Assembly (NCBI GenBank): GCA_028753945.1
Contig: JAPNXP010000001.1
Span: 11,894,501 to 11,958,500, forward strand
Source of the DNA: Hexactinellida sp. DTS-2022
Taxonomy: Eukaryota; Porifera; Hexactinellida
Direction of reading: 5' to 3'
DNA length: 64,000 bases
Part shown: positions 10,929 to 20,480 of the stretch, one piece after another
How the letters are laid out: each line of letters starts with the position of its first letter
How positions within the stretch are numbered: the stretch's first letter is position 1
Notes under the pieces: model-generated
Told to the model about the DNA's origin: nothing
What the model saw: only the letters and a program-made list of their open reading frames with translations
The model's database searches: none
Translations under genes and position numbers: made by a program

Positions 10929-12000
10929 AATAAATTTCGAACAAAATTTCAATTTCGCATTTAGTCAAGTAGAAGAAAGAAAGAAGCCATTAAAGGTGCA
11001 TAGTAATATAGTCAAGTCATGATCAAAGGGTAGTAATTCTGTCATGTAAGGTAGTAAATCTGTCATGAATAGAGAACATCCATGGTACTAGTAATAGAGG
11101 TAGTAAGTCTGTCATGGTAGTAAAACTGTCATACAACAGTGCCTCGAAAGGAAAATGTAAAATCTTAGTTTTCAATTAAAAAATAGAAGCTACTCGATCT
11201 CACAAGTGAATCAAATATAATTATCACTAGTTGAAACAATGGAATTCGATTTAACTCTTTCAATTGAACTGAAGTGTTAGCAAACAAGGGGAATTTGCAA
11301 CTCAATTGTGGCACAAACGAAGCCCAATTTGAAAATTCGTGCACTGTGAAAGGGTGTAGAAATAAATTATCTATCGAATGCAATCAATGCATATATATTG
11401 AATATTCGCACACTATTTATTGTTCATTTTCTAACATTAAACTGGTGTAAAAATGTGTCCAAACAAATTTAATCAAAAGTCGTGACCCCAGATGCACATC
11501 TGTAAGCTATCCTGAAAATTTTGGCTCTTAGTTGATTAAACTCTTTTCTGTGGATGAGCTACGGATTAATAATAACAAACCAAGGCAGTAAGATTATAAT
11601 TTGGCCCTATACTAAAGTATAGTCGGCACAGTAATAACTGATTGGATGAATGAATTTAGTCTCGAACAATCGATAGAGACCTAAAACATAGATGTCTATT
11701 GATAGAGTATTCTTTAAACAAACGGAGTAATCATAACCTAACAACTACGTAGATATGTTTACATTTTAAATTAAATATCATACAATAGTCCAATACAACA
11801 ATCGTATAATAAGTAATTAATATTTCCTGTTGTTTCTAGTGGAAATTTTTCCCACCAGCCGGTACCCGCTCTTTGCCGCGGAATTAAAAGTTTGGCCTCC
11901 ACATTTCCTCCAAATGAGTTGTGACAGGAGCAATCAATCACAGTTGATTTCACAGTAAGTAGTAGCAGATGAACTGATATCAGTTAAGAGCTAACTGAAG
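10929..12000. other. Repeat-rich stretch without a recognised gene
   Basis: 11161-11470 is a minus-oriented copy of the CATTCGATAGAGAATTTAAT repeat found also at about 25530-25760, 30460-30700, 55850-56130 and 56640-56960. 11605-11640 has the reversed GTGCCGACTATAC repeat. An open frame on the minus strand at 11771-11953 has no recognisable domain. Confidence 0.5.
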
Positions 12001-12192
12001 TACAGGTAAACCTCCGAAATGCGACACTTTTGGGAGCAGCGCTTGTGCTGGATATTCGGAGGTTGTCGCATTTGGGAGATTGCCCCCACATGCTTTATTT
12101 ATATTGGAAAGTCAATCGGGAGAATGGTTTTGTGCCGTATCTCGGAGGTTGTCGTATTTCGGAGGTGCCACTTTTAGAGGTTTACTTGTATA
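12001..12192. mobile_element. Tc1/mariner-like MITE
   Basis: Ends ACAGGTAAACCTCCGAAATG and, reversed, ATACAAGTAAACCTCTAAAAG, with inner GTCGCATTTCGGAGG repeats, between TA dinucleotides. Layout typical of mariner-derived MITEs. Confidence 0.6.
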
Positions 12193-12464
12193 TCTCTTTA
12201 CTATAGCAGGCCTCCTGGTTGATGCTGCGTGTGCGGCATTAAAAGTATTGAAATGTCTCATATAGTATAAGGAGTTATAAGAATATATGTAATGGTGTGT
12301 AATATCATTAATATGACGGAAAAAGTTAAATTAATGTAAATCAGTTGTATTTATAATAGCTGGGACCGTAGGGGATATTATGGGACTGTTACAAGTACAG
12401 AGTACAGAGAGTGTACTGAGAGAGACTGTACATGTATACTCTACAGGAGTGCCTACTGGGGTAT

Positions 12465-12746
12465 CAATGGCGGATCCAGACATGTTGAAAAGGGGGGGCC
12501 CAAGAATTAATGCAAGCGTAGCGAGCAATTTATAAGGGGGTCTGGGGGGTAACCCCTCACATTTTTTTTTAGTTATATACACTCAGAAGTCATTTTAATA
12601 AACGCTAATTTCTTAGCTAATTTGCCATAATTCAAACTTGAGGCTGAATTTTCTTAATTATTTTGTCCATTTCAGCCTAAATTTCAGTCAATTCAGTTTC
12701 GAAGGGGGGGCCCAGGCCCCTTGGGGCCCCCCAGGATCCGCCTCTG
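12465..12746. mobile_element. MITE with CGGATCC ends and 5-bp TSD, nested
   Basis: Starts CAATGGCGGATCCAGA and ends GGATCCGCCTCTG, inside the left arm of the surrounding TIR element. Flanked by GGTAT on each side. The opposite arm of the host palindrome (near 13030-13050) keeps the sequence with a single GGTAT, so the insertion and its 5-bp duplication are confirmed inside the window. Contains GC-rich G7/C7 runs. Confidence 0.75.
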
Positions 12747-12821
12747 GGTATGTAGGTAGCGGCAGTACGGTGTAGTGTAGGAAGACACTGTGGATACGGC
12801 AGTACGGTGGTGCCTAGACAT

Positions 12822-12873
12822 GGTGGTTGAGGGTTACCCTCCTGATGAGTCCTTGTGATAGGACGAAACCACT
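12822..12873 (+). ncRNA. Hammerhead ribozyme, complete core
   Basis: All core nucleotides are present. Helix I is GAGGG(TTA)CCCTC at 12829-12841, followed by CTGATGA at 12842-12848. Helix II is GTCC/GGAC (12849-12852, 12861-12864) with an 8-nt loop, followed by GAAA. Helix III pairs 12822-12827 (GGTGGT) with 12868-12873 (ACCACT) in six pairs, one of them G-T. Self-cleavage is predicted after T12828 (a GUU site). Helix III is the open helix (type III topology). It lies in an insert of about 130 bp within the 12387-13112 TIR element. Similar ribozymes occur in retrozymes and Penelope-like elements; neither context is evident here. Structure is read from sequence; activity is not shown. Confidence 0.85.
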
Positions 12874-13292
12874 CATACAATATGTTATGCCCTGTAAGGT
12901 AGAGGGCTGGTCCATGGTCGTAGCTACCGGAGGCTGGCCGCTATCTTACAATATAATAACCCCCGACATTATATTGTAAGATAGCGGTTTCCACAGTGTC
13001 ATCCTAAACACGATACCGTACTGCCGCTACCTACATACCCCAGTAGGCACTCCTGTAGAGTATACAAGTACAGTCTCTCTCACTACACTCTCTGTACTCT
13101 GTACTTGTAACAGGACTATTGAAAACTCATTGGAAGCTGAAATTTGAATGGTTATAGCTTTAAGGGACTTTGAATTGTTGTTTTCTTTGATACACAATTG
13201 ACACAATTTGATACACAATTGACATATTTAATTAGGCCATAAAACAAGTGTCATGAATATTTCGAAAACTCTGCAATCTGGTTGGTCATGGT

Positions 13293-13450
13293 CAGAGGCG
13301 GCGCTAGGGTGGGCCAGGTGGGGCCTAGGCCCCACCTGAATTTAAGTGTGCCCCACCTCATTAATGTAAATGTGCCCCAGTTTAATAGCCTGTGCCCCAC
13401 CTGTTACGCAATTTTGCCCCACCAGTGGCTGCTGACTAGCGCCGCCACTG
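13293..13450. mobile_element. hAT MITE with 8-bp TSD
   Basis: TIRs CAGAGGCGGCGCTAG and, reversed, CAGTGGCGGCGCTAG; flanked by GTCATGGT at 13285-13292 and 13451-13458. The interior repeats TGCCCCACCT words. A classical hAT-type MITE, 158 bp. Confidence 0.85.
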
Positions 13451-13458
13451 GTCATGGT

Positions 13459-14300
13459 CAGTAAATCTCAAAGTGTGAAAATATGGACATGGAAAATTTC
13501 AAAATATACATTCTAATTAACTTAAAAATATTTTATTCGGATTCTTCATGCACTAGGGGACCGTCAAAAATCCGGAATTTTTATTACCTACACGAATTGT
13601 ATTGAAAAGGCCTTCAATGGAACTGTATTAACCGAAATTTCGTGTCAACAACGTTCGTACTAACGAAGTTCTGCTGTAGTTTAATTTAGATCAGTTAATC
13701 TAGAAATCAGTTAATACTTTATTATAAACAAACTCAAATTCTACATACTGTATATGTAGCTTATAACGAAGTTATATACATTAGACTCTCGTTAATGGGA
13801 ACACGAACAAGGTAACATACCAGTAAGGAGTACAATGTTTAGTTTCCCTCGCATATAAAGTATATGCAAGGGTTTAACTTAATCAAGGGACTCTGGTTAT
13901 ACCGAATTTACGGATAATACGAACACATTTTTCGACATTCCCTGATATTGGTTTACTGTATTATATTCTAACTTCTAAGCATTGAATCTATTGATTTACT
14001 TTGTGTTGATTAATTACATTTCGTTTCATTAAACTGACGAGTCATCAGAGTGGGATGTGTTCATTTCCGTTTATTATAGCCAATTATAGATTATAACAAA
14101 GTTATTAGTATGGTACCAATAGTGGCGTATATAAACTAAACGAGAAAAAATTCCCGCATCGTATCTAGTATAATAACTTTCTGGAGGATGTAAGCGAAAG
14201 CCCACCCGAGATATTTTTAAGAATTTCTTCCAAATTAGAATTAAAACATAATAGTACAGTGTATTAATAAGGGGCTAAATAATCTTAACTAACTTACAAG
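13459..14300. other. AT-rich sequence with mariner-like fragments
   Basis: Pieces such as ACGAATTGTATTGAAAAGG, CCGAAATTTCGTG and TTATACCGAATTTACGG around 13560-13690 and 13880-13930 look like decayed mariner ends. No gene recognised. Confidence 0.4.
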
Positions 14301-14461
14301 CAAGGCCGCATAAGGGGGGATATGGGTGCTGCAGCACCAGGATCCAGGGCCTGAGGAGCCCATTAGGGGCCCGCGTAGCGTGCCTCTAGAGAGTGTAAGA
14401 CAAATAGGGCCCTGAAATTTTGGACAGCACCTGGGCCCAGACGACTCTTAATGCGGCCTTG
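14301..14461. mobile_element. hAT-type MITE, CAAGGCCGCATAAG ends
   Basis: TIR CAAGGCCGCATAAG and reversed CAAGGCCGCATTAAG. Flanks CTTACAAG (14293-14300) and CTTACACG (14462-14469) agree at 7 of 8 bases. 161 bp, GC-rich relative to surroundings. Confidence 0.75.
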
Positions 14462-14689
14462 CTTACACGAGTAGAACAAAACTTGGTACTTGTATCTTGA
14501 CTAATTTTAGCAAAAAATCCAGTTATTTACTTATTTATCATTAAATATAAGTATAGAAACAATTTCCAAAAAAGCGGGAGTTTGAAAAGTTTGGCGGGAG
14601 GTCGGGAGGATGAGTGAAAAAGGCAAAAAATCGGGGAGATCTATATAGATTGATGCTACAGTATGTCAGTATATCTATCTAGACTAGCG

Positions 14690-14760
14690 CGCCTCGCTTG
14701 CTAGGTAGCTTTGCAGCAGAACCCAACCACACCAACCGCTTCGCGGTTGGTGTGTCAGAT
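14690..14760 (-). repeat. GCGAAGC hairpin cluster, reverse copy
   Basis: Reverse counterpart of 10848-10928: CTAGCGCGCCTCGCTTGCTAG, then CCAACCGCTTCGCGGTTGG. The inner parts have mutated (GCTTTGCAGC where the other copy has GTCGCTTCGCGGC reversed). Confidence 0.5.
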
Positions 14761-14948
14761 GGTGGCAATTCTGACATAATTAGCATAGTAGTGCAAAGCC
14801 TTCTAATTTAATATACTCAGCTATTAGCACTGCGAACAAACAATACTAAGGGAAGGGGAATTCTAAGGAAATTGGAGACAACATACTTAGTAAATCAGTA
14901 TGAATTGAAGTTGGGAGATAACTGAATTAGTTGATGAGGGGAGCCGAT

Positions 14949-15083
14949 GCGTAGCCAGGTCTGTAGACAAAAGTGCGTCACTGGTGTAAAAAGGGTGCAA
15001 CTTTTAATCACAAATAATACTCTTATCAGAAATGGTGTGAGTGGGCCTGTGCCACAATTCCGCACCCTGGCTACGCCTCTTAG
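14949..15083. mobile_element. GCGTAGCCAGG MITE
   Basis: Inverted ends GCGTAGCCAGGTCTG and CCTGGCTACGCC at about 14949 and 15083; same family as the CAGGGGCGTAGCCAGG element at 34253-34400. Terminal bases are decayed and no TSD could be read. Confidence 0.5.
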
Positions 15084-15238
15084 TGGTGTCAGTATCTCTC
15101 TACTATTCTATACTAACAAGGAAAACTCAGATAGGATAGGTCACCTGTTATTTATTAGTCTAAATAAAGCGTGAAAGTGCGGTAACCAGCAAATGAATCG
15201 CATTTGTAAGTTGATATGATGAAATAATTACTAAGCAA

Positions 15239-15604
15239 TATAATGTTACTCAGGAGCCAATTTAGATACCGCCGGAGACGTCTTGTTCTTGGTTTACCCC
15301 AAACAATACGCAGCTGGCTGTCAGTCGCTCAGTTTTGGTTGGAGTCTTCTGGGTCCATTGGAGGTACTTCGGGTAAGGATTAGGAGAAGGGAACACCGCT
15401 GTTCTCGACAGTTCTGTGCGCTTTCGAGTGAGTGCGGCACATTTTGCTGCCGTGATGAACTTCCTGAGTATAGAAGTCAGCTACCTGCCGGGCTGCCAGA
15501 GTTTGGCCTCTGCGAGCGAGAGAGTAGGACTAATTAGCAGAACTGTCTGGCGTTCAGGAGCTTCTAGTCGTGCTGCACTCCTTGAAACAAAGCCCTAAGT
15601 ACAG
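15239..15604 (+). other. Higher-GC open region, unrecognised
   Basis: About 50 percent GC in an AT-rich neighbourhood, with overlapping open frames. One frame ends in a stretch containing RFRVSAAHFAAVMNFLSIEV and stops at 15596-15598, followed by ATATAAGTAAGTG, which could be a donor. No domain was recognised. It could be an exon of an unrecognised gene, a transcribed leader or an old insertion. I give no function. Confidence 0.25.
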
Positions 15605-16191
15605 GATATAAGTAAGTGATCCCCATCTAAACTTTTGTTACATGTATGCAGATGTAAAAGTTAGTAAAGCTATAAAACATAATGAGAATAATGGCGGAAA
15701 CCGGAAACGATTGTAGATACATAGTCAAATGAAAACTGACCATAGAAATAGAAATTACGGATATTCAACAACAACAACAACAACAACAACATGGCTCAAA
15801 ACAATAAAATTTTCTACAGGATATTTGAGTGCCACCATTGAATACTAATTCTCAAATACGTCAAATCCAGATGTAGAGCAAAGTGCAACAAAGAGATATC
15901 ATACCCACTCTTTTAGCTGTTGATAGAACACAATTCCTCTAATTACTTTTCTCAGCTTAGGTACTATACGCATTCACTAATGCCTGTAATTAGTCCTAAA
16001 CAACATTGTATACTCTCTTGTCAGTACATGAGCGGTCCTACTTGTAGGAAATGTAGTTAATGAAATTGATCTTTTTTTTCCCTCCTTTGTGATTCCTTTT
16101 ATCCCTTCAATCAACACTAATTGATATATCTTGAAATTTATTTAATATACAAAAGGAATACATTGCATCAAATAAATATATTAAAATACAG
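15605..16191. other. AT-rich sequence with a CAA microsatellite
   Basis: A (CAA)n run of about nine units at 15766-15792. Nothing else recognised. Confidence 0.5.
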
Positions 16192-16350
16192 TAGATATCG
16201 GATATAAGAACACCGGTTATAAGAACATACCGGATGTAAGAACATCTACTGGAAAACGGTTGCCATTACCCTATCTAATTTATGCCGGTTATAACAACCT
16301 GTCGGTCAAAAGAACAATATTTGCAGTTCCCGACGATGTTCTTATTATCT
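16192..16350. mobile_element. Mariner-like MITE, ACAGTAGATATCGG family
   Basis: Carries GGATATAAGAACACCGGTTAT direct blocks and an inverted GACGATGTTCTTATTATC end. Related copies at 26706-26905 and, split by a hAT insertion, at 41700-41751 plus 44183-44265. Confidence 0.6.
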
Positions 16351-16998
16351 TCATACATGTATTCCAAAATATACAAAATACAAATACAAATATTATAACA
16401 AAAACAGGTAAATAAATACAATAAATGAAAATACTTAAAATAAATAAAATGAATAAAATACATAAATAAATTTTTATGTAAATAAATAAATAATAATATT
16501 CCTATCTATCAACTCTAATTAGGAACTAGGGGATATGACCAGCCGAAAATAGTACAAAGAGCCCAAATAATGTCGAAAACGGGCTAATGATTTTCTAACA
16601 AGCGCACAATTAATTAATTAGGAACTGGAAGTTATTCAGCCTCAGCGTCTCTAAGTACTTTTTCTGAGCTTATTCCTTGTATTAGTTTTAGCTCAGGAAT
16701 ATTCAACCTAGACGTATCCACTGAGTTCTTACTAGGGCCATCTGCTTTCCCTCTACACTACTAGTTCTTCTTTGTCTTTCGTGCATTGTAAGTGCTCTAG
16801 CGCATAGTTGTACTCTACGTGGATATCCTATTCCTCAATGCTGCCCACCCATCTGCTATTGAGTATGCAAAGTAAAGCAACTGCAGTAGCAGGTGTCCGA
16901 GCGGGCGGACGATTGGAAAAGATTTACGCCCTAAAGACCATCCTTCCTTGGAGAATTCTCCGTTGATCATTTACTTTCTAAGATTCAACATATGAATC

Positions 16999-17330
16999 GA
17001 AAATATGAATCGGAACATACATTTATAGTAAACGTAGCTTATCCTCCTAGTATCGGATGATGCAAGTCAAGTTAAGCACTGTGTAATTATACTAGATTAA
17101 TCAAATTGTACTACAGTCAACTCCGCTTAATAGAGCCACCTCGGGACCAGGTTGTTTTGACCCGATTAAGTGGAGAAACCGATTAACCGGTGGCTCTATT
17201 AAGCGGAGTTGACTGTAGTACAATTTGATAAATCTAGTATAATTACACAGTGCTTAACTTGACTTGCATCATCCGATACTAGGAGGATAAGCTACGTTTA
17301 CAATAAATGTATGTTCCGATTCATATTTTC
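16999..17330. repeat. 332-bp near-perfect inverted repeat
   Basis: Arms of about 120 bp (16999-17112 and 17218-17330) are almost identical in reverse complement. The centre is a mariner-like MITE (17109-17220) with ends ACAGTCAACTCCGCTTAATA. The arm includes GTCAAGTTAAGCACTGTG and CCTCCTAGTATCGGATGATG. No direct repeat flanks the structure. Confidence 0.85.
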
Positions 17331-17365
17331 AAACTTTATTTTCTATTACCAATTTTCAGATAAAC

Positions 17366-17560
17366 ATGGATATATTTCGTTGTAAAAAGCAAGTACCCTC
17401 TGATGCAGATAAAGCTCTCGCCATGGCCAATCATACAACAATAGAGGTTGCTAGATTCAAGGAAGAAGGGGAAATGGAGAGGAGATATTTGGAGCTCGAG
17501 CTCAAACTGGTTCGTACAGAGAATCAGCGATTGTCAGATGTCCTAGAAAAAAAGAACCAG
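17366..17560 (+). CDS. Possible coiled-coil exon
   Basis: ATG at 17366 preceded by a strong acceptor (CCAATTTTCAG at 17348-17358), so it may be a coding exon after an untranslated one. The reading encodes a charged helix (VARFKEEGEMERRYLELELK) with leucines spaced like a coiled coil. The frame stays open to 17683, but from about 17563 it runs antisense to a death-effector-like frame, so the real end is probably near 17560. A 332-bp hairpin ends 36 nt upstream. No family recognised. Confidence 0.35.
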
Positions 17561-17562
17561 CT

Positions 17563-17884
17563 TAAAAAAATATGGTTCATCCGATGGGAGAAGTCTTTTC
17601 TTGAGGCTCGCTGCCTTGCTGACTCTTCTCTTCAAAGAGCCATGTTATCTGTTCGGCTATATCTACCAAGTCGGGTCAGTTGATTCTTTGCAGTGAGTCA
17701 ATGAACTCTGTTGGTTTGAACGATTCCCAATTTCTCATGGCCGTTAGGAAATCTGTGGCTTCACAATCTTCTTGGCAAATGCCAGCGGATACTCCCATGT
17801 GAATTTCAGTTCAGCGATTGTATCGGTGTTCAACTCTTCTGAGAGTTCCAGAACGTTTCCAAAATCTGAAAACTCTTCAGCCAT
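17563..17884 (-). pseudogene. Death-effector-domain-like gene remnant
   Basis: ATG at 17884-17882 (AAAATGG). The frame reads MAEEFSDFGNVLELSEELN, then AELKF; after one frameshift near 17775 it continues DFLTAMRNWESF ... FIDSLQRIN, a stop at a TGA, then PDLVDIAEQITWLFEEK to about 17563. The order of L-x-x-x-SEEL, LKF, a second helix pair and a final LQRIN-x-PDL matches the six-helix death effector domain, which recruits caspase-8-like proteins. The TGA falls where the family has a basic residue (CGA to TGA would explain it). Frameshift and stop say it is broken here, unless an unseen splice removes them. Confidence 0.5.
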
Positions 17885-18603
17885 TTTAGATTTATCCTAG
17901 TAAAAAAAGGAATTAATTTTCAATGCAACTTGATGATAATAATTATAATAGTAATTAGAATATATTTTGCATATTTACTGCATAAACCTGTCAAAACGGA
18001 ACGCAACACTCATAAAGATTAGACATCCCCTCCCAATGTCACGCCTTTTACCCATTTTGTAGTACAGGGTGGTTAACAGAACCAAGGAATTACCCAGGTT
18101 CGCGAGAAGCTCCTTTTGAGCATGATTTTGGGAAATTTGAATTTAGGAGCGCGAAAATTTGGAATCCTCTCCTATACCGTCACATAAATTTGTGATTTGG
18201 CTTATGAAATTGGATTAGACCAGGATTAGAGCGCATTTACAAATGGCTGATAATACACTGTCCTTAACGCATTGGTCCTTTCAATCTGTATAACGTTTGA
18301 ATGGCCCCTTATAAGTTATAACCTAGTCCATATATTATGAAAATCACCCAACCATATGCTAAATCCCTTTTTCTTCTATTAATAACAAAATATATGCAAT
18401 TAATTAAATAATTAATTCAAAATACTAAATCAACTCAGGATATTTGGTATGAGCACCCCCAATAATTCCCAAAGTGTCCGCCACTGATGTATAGCATTAG
18501 TCATTTCGAAAATTCAACACCAAATGTGCGTTAGTATTTCTAAACTTTTCAATCGACACAGTTCTGAACCTTACCAGATGCAATATTTTGTTCAATTTGC
18601 ATA
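17885..18603. other. AT-rich intergenic sequence
   Basis: Nothing recognised. Confidence 0.5.
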
Positions 18604-18605
18604 TA

Positions 18606-20008
18606 CCGTATTTCCCCGAATAAGCGCCGGGTCAATAAAAATGACATTGGTATGTTAAAATTTAAACACATTAGTGGATCACTATAATGGAATTCCATTG
18701 ATTTTGGTAACTTCGGTTGGTATACTGTTGGTGGAAACCATTAGAACCGACCCATGGCCTACTTAATATACGGCCGTGTATGTCACCAAGAAGACCAAAA
18801 AATAGAAGGCCAGTTTATAAATTTCATTCTAGGTAAACTATGCCTCCTATCGTTATTATTTTGGTTGTATATGGGGTAATCAACCATTGCGAGTCCAATG
18901 GAACCACTTTTGAGAATCTCAGATTTGTGGTCAAGCTGTTTAGGCGCCATTTCATGGTGACTAACAATTTATGGAAAAATGAATTTTTTTCAAATATCAT
19001 AAATTTCATTTTCTTCATACTTTCTGATAATTTTATAACAGGAATACTAAACTAGGGACTTATTTCACACTCCCAAGGCTACTAAATCACAAAATGGCGA
19101 CATTATAAAAATTATAAAATTTATAAAGCAACCACATGCTAAAATACAAGTAGTATCCGAGTTACAACTTCTATTTTCGTCCATAAAACTTATATAATTG
19201 CTGGTTTATATATAATCATTCTCATTATATATTCGGAAATGTATACTAAGCATATTAGCAAAATATCTTCATTTTCTCGTAGTTCTTTTAGACTTCAATT
19301 GTATATATAGTATATTTGTTGTGTCATCATTAAATGGCGCCTAAACAGCTTAACCACAAATCTGAGATTCCATAGCTCCAAGTGACCCGCATTTGAGCAT
19401 CGAAACCCGCTGACCCGCGAAGGTCCAAAAATCCGCATTGGAAAATAATTTTCTGGAGCACAATTCTCTAAAATCAGATCAGTATGAAGACTAAGAACGC
19501 TTAGAACACCTAAATAGTTCCCTTTTTTGTTCATTTTAATTACTCTTATTCAGTAAATAGGTAGTAAAAATTGTCTTTTTCATATAGAAAGTTAGAAACT
19601 AACATAAATATGTCAAAATGACTTTACCAATCTAATTTTAAGTATATAAGAGTCCTAACTAATCTCCAAAACGAGTCCATATCCCTTCGAATCTATGTAG
19701 TGAGGGGGGTTGGGGTGACCCGCATTGGACCATCTCAAACTTGGGAGGTATGGATTCTCAAAAGTGGTTCTAATGGACTGGCAATGGTTGATTACCCCAT
19801 GTAAAATCCAAATAATAACAATAGGAGGCATAGTTATCCTAGAATGAATTTATAAACTGGCCTTCTAATTTTTGGCCATCTCGGTGACATACACGGCCGT
19901 ATTTTAAATAGGCCATGACCGACCTAAATATTATATTCTGGATTTTCACAAAAATTTCAGGATAACGCAAAACAATAAGCGCCGGGGCGTTTATTCGGGG
20001 AAATACGA
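18606..20008. mobile_element. TA-flanked TIR element, CCGTATTTCCCCGAATAAGC ends
   Basis: Left end CCGTATTTCCCCGAATAAGC, right end reversed TCGTATTTCCCCGAATAAAC, between TA dinucleotides (18604-18605, 20009-20010). Without the P-like element nested in it (18753-19917) it is about 240 bp. Layout and TA target suit Tc1/mariner. Confidence 0.7.
18753..19917. mobile_element. P-superfamily-like non-autonomous TIR element
   Basis: TIR CATGGCCTACTTAATATACG left and CATGGCCTATTTAAAATACG (reversed) right, then GGCCGTGTATGTCACC on both. Flanked by the 7-bp direct repeat ACCGACC at 18746-18752 and 19918-19924. Inverted repeats extend well inward (TTGCGAGTCCAATGGAACC on one side, GGTTCTAATGGACTGGCAA on the other). 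Same end motif and duplication length as 3057-4681 and 45420-47790. Confidence 0.8.
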
Positions 20009-20015
20009 TAAATAT

Positions 20016-20480
20016 CTATATTATTAAATCTCGATTGTTGTATTTTGTTTGCGTGTTTGTCCGGATTGTATTAAAGTGATGGGGAATAGAAACCGCATTT
20101 ATATATGAGATATAAACTAACTTCCAAATGTTATAATGGGTAAACAAATGTTATAATAGGTAAACAAGTATTCTGAACACGAATTTCGCACTTATAAATT
20201 TCTAATATGAATATTTGTTGTTGTTGTTTACACAAATAGGTAAACAAATTAATGAAAATTCAAAATCAACCTAGAAGTTAGCTTTCAACGGGTATTATTG
20301 GTAAACAAGTATGCTGAACACGAATTTCGCGTTTATAAATTTGTAATATGAATATTTGTTGTTATTGTTTACACAAATAGGTAAACAAATTAATGAAAAT
20401 TCAAAATCAACCTAAAAGTTAGCTTTCAACGGGTATTATAGGTAAACAAGTATGCTGAACACGAATTTCGCGTTTATAAA
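20016..20480 (+). mobile_element. Helentron-like 5-prime part
   Basis: CTATATTATTAAATCTCGAT start, GTCCGGATTGTATTAAAGTG block and about two and a half monomers; cut off at CGCGTTTATAAA by the THAP/P-like fragment. A reverse-oriented 5-prime end (21881-22005) lies on the far side. Confidence 0.6.

Larger units (their letters stand above)
12387..13112. mobile_element. TIR element with TGTTACAAG ends and 4-bp TSD
   Basis: Long arms (12387-12464 and 13035-13112, continuing inward) start TGTTACAAGTACAGAG. The flanks GGAC (12383-12386 and 13113-13116) are direct repeats. The interior has one nested MITE (12465-12746), a hammerhead ribozyme insert (about 12795-12925) and a second hairpin CCGCTATCTTACAATATAAT. 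End sequence and 4-bp duplication resemble the elements at 35491-36869 and 36251-36755. Confidence 0.7.

Noticed and set aside
12331-12880. Minus-strand frames with PRPPYKLL and FRPITRTHQEGNP
   Set aside because: They overlie MITE palindromes and the hammerhead; the shared THQEGNP text at 12.8 and 25.1 kb comes from the ribozyme sequence read backwards.
14036-14056. CTGACGAGTC resembling a hammerhead core
   Set aside because: No GAAA segment or third helix follows, so it is chance.
16885-16960. tRNA-like TGTCCGAGCGG box
   Set aside because: Resembles the box A of tRNA-Leu/Ser, but there is no box B (GGTTCGAATCC-like) nor an acceptor stem, so no tRNA is called.
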